A DNA stretch of 6,309 bases from Rhodospirillaceae bacterium (GTDB taxonomy: Bacteria > Pseudomonadota > Alphaproteobacteria > UBA828), in the NCBI GenBank assembly GCA_028819955.1, contig JAPPKP010000138.1:1-6309 (forward strand), written 5' to 3'. The translations under genes and the position numbers were made by a program. This document shows, one piece after another, positions 1 to 5,415 of the stretch. The notes beneath the pieces were generated by a model, which was not told where the DNA came from, did not search any database, and saw only the letters and a program-made list of their open reading frames with translations. Every line of letters starts with the position of its first letter. Position 1 is the first letter of the stretch.

Positions 1-872
1 AGCACGCCGCCCATGAAGTGCCGGCAGGTGTCGTTGATGTGCTGCGGCTCGTCCGGCGCCGCGAAGGCGTTGTTGCCGTCGCCATCCACCAGAGACATGT
101 GGATGTGGCAGGAGTTGCCGGTCATCTTGTCGAACGGCTTGGCCATGAAGGTGACGCGGCGGCCCATCTGCATCGCCGCCTCCTTCATGGTGGCGCGGAA
201 GAGGTGCCCGTCGTCGCCCATCTCGCGCACCGGCCGGTGGCGTATGCTCACCTCGTACTGGCCGGGCCCCCACTCGTAGTGGCTGCATTCGAGCTCCCCG
301 TGGGCGGCGACCGCGTCGAGCAGCGAATACTCCTCGGCAAGGAACTGAGTGCGCTTCTGCATCGAGTAGCACTGCAGCCCGGAATCGAGCCTCTGGTGCT
401 CGTCGTCGAGGAGGAAGAACTCGAACTCCGGTGCGCAGCGGGCGCCGTAGCCCATCGACTCCATGCGCTTGGCCACGCGGTGCAGCACGTTGCGGGGCTC
501 GCCCTCGACCAGGCGCCCGTCGGGCCATTTCATCGTGCCCATGACCAGCGCGGTGTCGGGCTCGTGGCGCAGGATGCGCAGGCTCGAGAGGTCCGGTACG
601 GCGAGGAAGTCGGCGTAGCCGATGTTCTCGCCGTAGTCGGTGCCCAGCACCACGTTGGCGCCGATGTCGAAGGCCATGACCGTGGCACAGAAGGCGATGC
701 CGTGGTGCATCGTGCGCTCGAAGTGGGCGACATCCATCGCCTTGCCGCGGGAGACGCCGCCGTAGTCGCAATACTCGACGCGGACGCGCTGGACGCCGTT
801 GGCGCGCAGCCAGTCGATGACCCGATCGCTCGTGCCCGTGAAGCGCACAGGGCCCGTTGCCGCCTCGCTCAT
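1..872 (-). CDS. Glutamine synthetase family protein (partial, C-terminus outside window)
   Basis: I translated the minus strand from ATG at 872. It stays open for 290 codons to the window edge and begins MSEAATGPVRFTGTSDRV. Family signatures appear in order: an N-terminal beta-grasp stretch with DYGGVSRGK (about 36-44), the metal-ligand motif PEFEF (148-152; Glu149, Glu151), HYEWGPGQYEV (198-208; Glu200, Glu207), and GNSCHIHMS (252-260; His256, His258) at the ATP/metal site. About 150 further residues with the ATP- and glutamate-binding arginines would lie outside. The family ligates ammonia or an amine to the gamma-carboxyl of glutamate using ATP. The divergent N-terminus suggests a GS-like ligase (gamma-glutamylpolyamine or gamma-glutamylmethylamide type) rather than the housekeeping enzyme, but the substrate cannot be read from sequence. 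GGGAG at 882-886, 9 nt upstream, supports the start. The gene is divergent from the iron-transport operon. Confidence 0.9.
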   Translation of the reverse strand, partial: MSEAATGPVRFTGTSDRVIDWLRANGVQRVRVEYCDYGGVSRGKAMDVAHFERTMHHGIAFCATVMAFDIGANVVLGTDYGENIGYADFLAVPDLSSLRILRHEPDTALVMGTMKWPDGRLVEGEPRNVLHRVAKRMESMGYGARCAPEFEFFLLDDEHQRLDSGLQCYSMQKRTQFLAEEYSLLDAVAAHGELECSHYEWGPGQYEVSIRHRPVREMGDDGHLFRATMKEAAMQMGRRVTFMAKPFDKMTGNSCHIHMSLVDGDGNNAFAAPDEPQHINDTCRHFMGGV

Positions 873-908
873 TTCTCGACGCTCCCGTTGGTCGGCTCGC
901 GGGGCCGT

Positions 909-936
909 AACATACCGGCAGAGTTGCGCGCCTCAA
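909..936 (-). promoter_or_regulatory. Possible sigma70-like promoter of the glutamine-synthetase-like gene
   Basis: On the minus strand TTGAGG (936-931) and TATGTT (914-909) are separated by 16 nt. Each matches four of six consensus bases. The -10 lies 36 nt upstream of the ATG at 872. In GC-rich DNA this is only a plausible candidate. Confidence 0.3.
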
Positions 937-957
937 AGCAGGGGCGGTGAAACCGGG

Positions 958-986
958 TTGTCATGAGGTGAGCAGCAGACTACGAT
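958..986 (+). promoter_or_regulatory. Probable sigma70-like promoter of the ferric iron transport operon
   Basis: TTGTCA (958-963, five of six -35 bases) and TACGAT (981-986, four of six -10 bases) are spaced by exactly 17 nt. The expected transcription start is near 992-994, about 47 nt before the ATG at 1040. The spacing and the location in the only intergenic gap ahead of the operon support it. A Fur-like palindrome follows the -10 directly. Confidence 0.55.
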
Positions 987-1005
987 GCGCATGAAAATCG
1001 TTCGC
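987..1005. promoter_or_regulatory. Candidate Fur-family operator
   Basis: This 19-bp imperfect palindrome has six of nine base pairs complementary around a central A at 996. Aligned by hand to the classical Fur box (GATAATGATAATCATTATC) it matches 12 of 19 positions, mostly in the central ATGAAAATCGTT. It would cover the transcription start of the promoter ending at 986, which suits iron-dependent repression of an iron-uptake operon. Which regulator binds (Fur, Irr or another family member) cannot be decided here. Confidence 0.45.
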
Positions 1006-1025
1006 GTTTGCAGGTCGAATCCGGC

Positions 1026-1032
1026 AGGGAGG
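1026..1032 (+). promoter_or_regulatory. Strong Shine-Dalgarno deciding the start of the iron-binding protein
   Basis: AGGGAGG lies 7 nt before ATG 1040. The alternative in-frame ATG at 1121, which would give a more ordinary short signal peptide, has only a weak GGGG upstream. The site therefore favours the longer N-terminus. Confidence 0.7.
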
Positions 1033-1039
1033 CACGTCG

Positions 1040-2161
1040 ATGCGTGGGATTGCGGTCGCTGCTCCTGGCGCGCGCGCGGTCCGCGCGGGGCGTGGGGTGC
1101 TGGCGCGCATCGGGGCCGCAATGCGGTCGCCGGCGCGCGCCCGTGCGCTGGGCGCGCTCGCTGGACTTGCCGCGCTTGCCGGCTTCGCCTGGGCGGCGGG
1201 TGACGCGCAGGCGGCGGATGAGCTCAACCTCTATTCCCACCGGCAGCCCTTCCTGATCGAGCCCTTCCTCGAGGCCTTTACCGCCGAGACCGGGATCAAG
1301 GTCAACGTGGTCTACGCCTCCAAGGGTCTCGCCCAGCGGCTCCAGGCCGAGGGCAGGAACAGCCCGGCCGATGTGGTGCTGACCGTGGATATCGGGCGCC
1401 TCGCCATCTATGCGGACAAGGACCTGCTGGCGCCGGTCGAGTCCGCGGTGCTGACAGAGGCGGTACCGGCCCATCTGCGCGATCCCCAAGGGCGCTGGTT
1501 CGCGCTCTCCAAGCGGGCGCGGGTGATCGCGGTCTCCAAGGACCGCGTGCCTGCCGGTGCGATCGCGACCTACGAGGATCTGGCGGATCCCGCGTGGGCC
1601 GGGCTCATCTGTTCGCGGCCCGGCAGCCATGTCTACAACCGGGCGCTGATGGCCTCGATGATCGCCGCCCACGGGGAAGAGGGCGCCGAGGCGTGGGCCA
1701 CCGGCCTCGTGGCCAACCTCGCCCGCAGGCCCCAGGGCAACGACCGGGCGCAGGTCAAGGCGATCTACGAGGGACTCTGCGACGTCGCCCTGATTAACAG
1801 CTATTATTACGGCAAGCTCTCGTCCTCGGACATCGAGGCGCAGCGGGAGTGGGCCGCGTCCATGACCATGATCTTCCCCAATCAGGATGGCCGTGGCACG
1901 CACATCAACATCTCGGGCGGCGGCGTCGCCAAGCACTCGAAGAACAAGGAGACGGCGGTGGCGTTCCTCGAGTTTCTGACCGAGAAGGACGCGCAAGTGC
2001 TCTACGGCACCGTCAACTTCGAGTTTCCCGTGAATCTCGCCGTCGAAGCCGCGCCGGGGGTTCGCGCCTGGGGCACGTTCAAGGAAGACGCGCTGCCGAT
2101 CGTGCGTGTTGCCGAGCTCGCACCCGCCGCTCAACGCGTGATCGACCGCACCGGGTGGTAA
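1040..2161 (+). CDS. Ferric iron ABC transporter, periplasmic Fe(3+)-binding protein (FbpA/FutA/AfuA type)
   Basis: This 373-residue protein binds ferric iron in the periplasm and delivers it to the permease encoded next. Its N-terminus has an unusually long basic n-region, a hydrophobic Ala/Leu core (about 37-53) and an AQA|AD signal-peptidase-like site near 58/59. The mature part shows family hallmarks: LNLYSHRQPFLIEPF (62-76) at the start of lobe 1, NSPADVVLTVDIGRL (107-121), SRPGSHVYN (192-200), and the tyrosine cluster INSYYYGKL (252-260), where this family places tyrosine iron ligands. Cys191 and Cys247 may form a disulfide. The strong ribosome site chooses ATG 1040; ATG 1121 is the alternative and would still leave a complete signal peptide. 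The gene is first in the operon, behind a promoter with a Fur-like box. The iron assignment rests on overall resemblance and the tyrosines. Confidence 0.92.
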   Translation: MRGIAVAAPGARAVRAGRGVLARIGAAMRSPARARALGALAGLAALAGFAWAAGDAQAADELNLYSHRQPFLIEPFLEAFTAETGIKVNVVYASKGLAQRLQAEGRNSPADVVLTVDIGRLAIYADKDLLAPVESAVLTEAVPAHLRDPQGRWFALSKRARVIAVSKDRVPAGAIATYEDLADPAWAGLICSRPGSHVYNRALMASMIAAHGEEGAEAWATGLVANLARRPQGNDRAQVKAIYEGLCDVALINSYYYGKLSSSDIEAQREWAASMTMIFPNQDGRGTHINISGGGVAKHSKNKETAVAFLEFLTEKDAQVLYGTVNFEFPVNLAVEAAPGVRAWGTFKEDALPIVRVAELAPAAQRVIDRTGW

Positions 2162-3861
2162 GCCCGGCGCCGCGCGGAACGCGCGCGGTAGATTGGTCGC
2201 ACGCGGCGCGCCGGGCCTATCTCGCCCGGCCGAATCGTTGGTTCGTTGCTGCGCTCGTGGTCGCGCTGATCATGGCGGCGCCGATCCTCTCGGTGGTCGC
2301 CGCCGCCACGCAGGACAGCGGCGGGCTCTGGGCGCACCTCTTCGCGACTGTGCTGCCACGCTACGTCGCGAACACGCTGGCGCTCATGGCGGGTGTCGGC
2401 GGGCTCAGCCTGGTGCTGGGCGTGAGCACCGCCTGGGTCGTGACGCGCTACGAGTTCCCGGGCCGCCGGGTGCTCGAATGGATGCTGGTGCTGCCCTTCG
2501 CCGTGCCGGCCTACCTTATCGCCTACGTCTACACCGACTTCCTCGATTACGCCGGGCCGGTGCAGGGCGCGCTGCGCGATGCCTTCGGTTGGCAGACTCG
2601 GCGGGACTACTGGTTCCCCGAGATCCGCTCCATGGGCGGCGCCATCGTGGTGATGGGGGCGGTGCTCTACCCCTACGTCTACATGATGGCGCGGACGGCC
2701 TTCAAGCTGACGCCGCATACGCTCTTCGAGATCGCCAGGGTGCACGACCGGGGCCTCTTTCGCACCGTCGGCCTGCCGCTGGCCAGGCCCGCCATCGCCG
2801 CCGGGCTCGCGCTCGTGCTGATGGAGACGGTCTCCGACTTCGGCACCGTGGACTACTTCGCGCTGGAGACGCTGACCCTCGGCATCTTCAACGTCTGGCT
2901 CGGCATGAACAGCCTGCCCGCAGCCGCGCAGATCGCGACGCTCGCCTGCCTCTTCGTCATTGCCATGCTGGTGCTGGAGCTCTATTCGCGCCGCCGCCGG
3001 CGCTACGTGGACACGGGCCGGCGCATGCGGAGCCTCGGACGCCAGCGTGCCCGCCCTGCCGCTGCCGCTGCCTGCCTCGCCGTCTGTCTGCTGCCGGTCA
3101 CGGTGGGGTTCCTGATCCCCGTGGGCGTCCTGCTGAGCTTCGTGGTCCAGGGCTATGCGTTTGCCGACTACGGCAACGTGCTGACGGTCACGCTCAACTC
3201 GGTGTTCGTGGCGCTCGCCGTGGCGGCGCTGGTGATGGGGGCGGCGGCCCTGATGGTGGTTACCGTCGCCTACCGGCCGAGCCGCCCGCTCAAGGTGCTG
3301 GCCGGCATCGCGTCTTCAGGCTACGCCTTCCCCGGCACGATCCTCGCCATCGGCGTCGTCACCTTCGCAGGCGCGGTAGACCGCGGGCTCGACGGCCTGA
3401 TCGCGGGCGTCATGGGGCTCTCGTTCGACGGTTTCCTCACCGGCGGCATCGGCCTTGTGCTGTTCGCCTGCATGGTGCGCTTCCAGGCGATCGGCTTCGG
3501 CGCGCTCACCTCGGGCATGGACCGGCTGCCGCGCAACATGGTGTCCGCCGGCCGGGTGCTCGGCCTCAGCCTGCCGGCCAATCTCTTCCGCGTGATCCTG
3601 CCGCTGCTCGGCACCTCCCTCCTCGCCGGCGGGCTGCTGGTCTTCGTCGACGTGATGAAGGAGCTGCCGATGACGCTCCTGCTCCGCCCCTTCGGCTTCG
3701 ATACGCTGGCGACCCACCTCTACCAGTTCGCAAAGGACGAGCTGCTGGAGCAGGCGGCGGTGCCGGCGCTGCTCATCGTGCTTGCCGGCACCGGCCCAGT
3801 GATCCTGATGAACGAGGCCCTCCGCCGCCTGGGCGAGGGCAGGGCGGGGACGAGGAGATGA
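2155..3861 (+). CDS. Ferric iron ABC transporter, fused two-domain permease (FbpB type)
   Basis: This is an inner-membrane channel of 568 residues, the usual size for the fused FbpB/SfuB/FutB class. It carries two MetI-like permease domains with about twelve hydrophobic segments. GTG 2155 overlaps the preceding stop (GTGGTAA), so translation is probably coupled; no clear ribosome site of its own is seen. The reading frame is open far upstream (from 1849), but that part is antisense-free shadow of the binding-protein gene. Family motifs include ALVLMETVSDFGTVDYFAL after the first EAA loop and FVDVMKELPMTLLLRPFGF after the second. The second EAA loop (464-483, SAGRVLGLS...LP) is normal with Gly470. 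The first (192-208, EIARVHDRG...LP) is three residues shorter and has Asp at the invariant glycine. EAA loops dock on the ATPase, whose gene is not adjacent. Confidence 0.92.
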   Translation: MVSPAPRGTRAVDWSHAARRAYLARPNRWFVAALVVALIMAAPILSVVAAATQDSGGLWAHLFATVLPRYVANTLALMAGVGGLSLVLGVSTAWVVTRYEFPGRRVLEWMLVLPFAVPAYLIAYVYTDFLDYAGPVQGALRDAFGWQTRRDYWFPEIRSMGGAIVVMGAVLYPYVYMMARTAFKLTPHTLFEIARVHDRGLFRTVGLPLARPAIAAGLALVLMETVSDFGTVDYFALETLTLGIFNVWLGMNSLPAAAQIATLACLFVIAMLVLELYSRRRRRYVDTGRRMRSLGRQRARPAAAAACLAVCLLPVTVGFLIPVGVLLSFVVQGYAFADYGNVLTVTLNSVFVALAVAALVMGAAALMVVTVAYRPSRPLKVLAGIASSGYAFPGTILAIGVVTFAGAVDRGLDGLIAGVMGLSFDGFLTGGIGLVLFACMVRFQAIGFGALTSGMDRLPRNMVSAGRVLGLSLPANLFRVILPLLGTSLLAGGLLVFVDVMKELPMTLLLRPFGFDTLATHLYQFAKDELLEQAAVPALLIVLAGTGPVILMNEALRRLGEGRAGTRR

Positions 3862-3881
3862 AGGATTGTGCCAAAATCTAG
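3858..3881 (+). other. Possible remnant start of a lost third operon gene
   Basis: An ATG at 3858-3860 overlaps the permease stop as ATGA, the usual arrangement for a coupled downstream gene, with a purine-rich stretch containing GGGCGGGG and GAGGAG just upstream. The frame opened there encodes only MKDCAKI before TAG at 3879-3881, already in AT-rich DNA. It could be the stump of the transporter's ATP-binding gene cut at the island junction, or chance. Confidence 0.2.
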
Positions 3882-3947
3882 CACGTGTCTGCGTTCGAGC
3901 CGTTGAACGAAAATTCTAGCTGCAGCCCCGAGAAACTTGGCACAATC
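3864..3947. repeat. 11-bp perfect inverted repeat at the island's left end
   Basis: GATTGTGCCAA (3864-3874) and TTGGCACAATC (3937-3947) are exact reverse complements separated by 62 bp. A small 5-bp dyad (CGTTC 3892-3896, GAACG 3905-3909) is nested between them. One arm lies between the two convergent stop codons, the other inside the Nudix gene's last codons. It might fold at the 3' end of either transcript or mark a rearrangement at the junction. The long loop and lack of a T-run argue against a standard terminator. Confidence 0.5.
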
Positions 3948-4579
3948 TTATCACGCTTTCTTCCGCGCGACTGAACAAAAATTTCAGACCAAGGATCGAG
4001 CTGACTACGATTTGCGAGATCAACCACAAAACGCGCTTCACGAAACTTTATAGTCTTCTTCTTTCTTGCGTTAACAAATTCTTCATTGTCCAACTTACTG
4101 GAAAATTGAACACTATCCTGCGCACTTTCGAATTTAAACACAGCCCCAATATGCAAACGACCTGCTGGCGTCGCAGGATCAGTAACGTAGCCCAAGAGCT
4201 GGGGCGTGAACTGCGGCTCAAGCCCGGTCTCTTCCTCTACCTCTCTTATGACACAGTTCAATATGGGATCCACCGAGTCCATGTCCTCTTCGTCAACATG
4301 CCCACCAACCATTAGCGTCCAATTCAGGCGGAGCTCCACTCGGTTAGACTTTCGAGAGCGACGAAGACAGAGTATTTTCTCATGATTAGTGACAATTCCA
4401 CACGCTACGATTTGCTTCACAGAAGAGTGGTTTTCGGCCCATTGACGATCCACAAATTTCGAAAAGCTCTTTATGCGCTCCCCAACATTTCGAACAGTGT
4501 TTTCGTCCGAATGAAAAGCTCGCTGTGCGATTAGCGAAGAAATGTATTTGTTCTCAATTGAAAGAACTTTTTGTCGCAT
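3878..4579 (-). CDS. Nudix hydrolase with N-terminal extension
   Basis: This is a 233-residue protein. Its Nudix signature is clear at REVEEETGL (112-120), giving the REUxEExGU core with metal-binding Glu113, Glu116 and Glu117. The upstream half is VGGHVDEED (91-99), but Gly93 lies 19 residues before Arg112 instead of the canonical 14, and the box Glu position is Asp104. This expanded GGH form resembles the NUDIX phosphoesterase-type proteins. About 55 residues (some charged helix) precede the fold, and about 75 basic/polar residues follow it. Nudix enzymes cleave nucleoside diphosphates linked to another group; the substrate here is unknown. It lies 17 bp after the kinase stop on the same strand, so co-transcription is likely. 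AGAGAG about 10 nt before ATG 4579 is a weak ribosome site. Its stop is only 16 bp from the convergent permease stop. Confidence 0.85.
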   Translation of the reverse strand: MRQKVLSIENKYISSLIAQRAFHSDENTVRNVGERIKSFSKFVDRQWAENHSSVKQIVACGIVTNHEKILCLRRSRKSNRVELRLNWTLMVGGHVDEEDMDSVDPILNCVIREVEEETGLEPQFTPQLLGYVTDPATPAGRLHIGAVFKFESAQDSVQFSSKLDNEEFVNARKKKTIKFREARFVVDLANRSQLDPWSEIFVQSRGRKRDKIVPSFSGLQLEFSFNGSNADTC

Positions 4580-4596
4580 TGATTAGTTCTCTCTTC

Positions 4597-5295
4597 TCAT
4601 TCCAATGTATCGAGCACCACTTTAGCAACTTCATATGCCGTGGTCTTCGGCGTGGTTCCAGAAGCGGTATCGATTCTCTTTATCGGATAACCGTTAGACT
4701 TCGACGCGAGCAGCTCATATTGTCTGAGCATGGCTGCAAGAATTTCTTTGTTCATGGCGGTGCCGGGCGCAGTTGTCAACTTGCTCTCATGCTCTCGTTC
4801 AAGTGAAATCTCCGGGGAGCAGGTGAATACGAATACCGTAGACACTAAGTTAGACCACTTTTCTAAAGTGGCATAGCTTTTGATGGTACTATAATCATTT
4901 TGAGAAATTTCACCTCGCTCCTGTAGCATAGCCATCCATGCAAGAGAATCAAATGGTCCTCTGTCCAATATGATGAGATCTGGATTGTCAACGTTATAGT
5001 ACGCCAGCAACAATTCAGAAATGGCGTAGTTTAAGCTCCATGAGTTGAATGCAACTAAATCCTTCTTCAAATGATACGGTGTACGCTTGCTGGCGCCTTC
5101 AGTAGGAGCCCATACACGAAAACCTAGACGCTTATAGAAGTGGCTAACGATATCAATGGTAGTGGTTTTCCCGGCTTTTGGGCTGCCGGAAAATTCGATA
5201 ACACTTGGATGACACACCTTGGAGCCTTCATTGCGGTTGCGAAGAACTCTCTTGGCATCTTCTGTGAGTTGGTCAAGCTCCATTTGATTAACCAT
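4597..5295 (-). CDS. P-loop nucleotide kinase-like protein (thymidylate/deoxynucleoside kinase-like)
   Basis: With ATG 5295 this protein has 232 residues. A strand leads into a Walker A motif, GSPKAGKT (37-44; Lys43, Thr44). Next come PTEGAS (64-69, a possible substrate-side acidic motif), LDRGPFDSLAW (110-120), which is a Walker B-like strand followed by the DR motif of the dNK/TMPK group, then VFVFTCSPEISLEREHES (154-171) with a basic lid-like stretch, and TAPGTAMN (175-182). This order suggests phosphoryl transfer to a nucleoside, nucleotide or similar small molecule; the acceptor is unknown. The frame is open up to TTG 5373, with further ATGs at 5319 and 5283. I chose 5295 because GGTGGA lies 9 nt upstream, while the others lack a ribosome site. 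A different start changes only the N-terminus. It is the first gene of the AT-rich pair, and no clear promoter is visible ahead of it. Confidence 0.78.
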   Translation of the reverse strand: MVNQMELDQLTEDAKRVLRNRNEGSKVCHPSVIEFSGSPKAGKTTTIDIVSHFYKRLGFRVWAPTEGASKRTPYHLKKDLVAFNSWSLNYAISELLLAYYNVDNPDLIILDRGPFDSLAWMAMLQERGEISQNDYSTIKSYATLEKWSNLVSTVFVFTCSPEISLEREHESKLTTAPGTAMNKEILAAMLRQYELLASKSNGYPIKRIDTASGTTPKTTAYEVAKVVLDTLE

Positions 5296-5415
5296 TACTT
5301 CTGATCCACCATAAGTCATGAACCGACAACATCGGAGGCTTGATTTTCTTTCGTTTAATTTCGATCTACCCAAGCTTTCGTGAGGCGATTCGCGAGTGCC
5401 ACACCCTACGCCAGC

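Larger units (their letters stand above)
3862..5385. other. AT-rich genomic island with a kinase-Nudix gene pair
   Basis: Composition drops sharply just after the permease stop and recovers around 5380-5390. Two lines counted inside (4921-4980 and 5041-5100) have 43% and 45% G+C; two lines in the flanking genes (2881-2940 and 5761-5820) have 67% each. Codon use shifts too, with many A/T-ending codons inside. The two genes inside share a strand and are unrelated to either neighbour. I see no integrase, transposase, tRNA gene or convincing flanking direct repeat, so how it arrived is unknown. The exact ends are uncertain by some tens of bases. Confidence 0.75.

Noticed and set aside
18..950. 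Plus-strand 310-codon open frame
   Set aside because: It lies opposite the glutamine-synthetase-like gene, whose motifs are clear. It is low-complexity Ala/Val/His/Arg and typical of an antisense frame in GC-rich DNA.
980..2134. Minus-strand 384-codon open frame
   Set aside because: It is antisense to the iron-binding protein gene, shows no recognisable domain, and would run over the promoter and ribosome site.
2131..3717. Minus-strand open frames opposite the permease
   Set aside because: They are His/Glu/Arg-rich antisense frames without domains, while the permease frame carries all the family motifs.
2193..3881. Plus-strand 562-codon open frame
   Set aside because: It is a +1 shadow of the permease, rich in Arg/Ala/Gly, with no membrane segments or family motifs.
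4106..4806. Short plus-strand frames opposite the Nudix and kinase genes
   Set aside because: They overlap genes with clear motifs and show no recognisable protein features.
3861..5410. Possible flanking direct repeat (TGAaGGATTGTGCCA near 3859 versus TGAGGCGATTCGCGAGTGCCA near 5390)
   Set aside because: It aligns only with a 5-base gap and mismatches, so it is too weak to call an attachment site or target duplication.
5374..5415. Terminator between the dimethylformamidase-like gene and the kinase
   Set aside because: Only very short dyads (GCGA-T-TCGC) are present, with no usable loop and no T-run.
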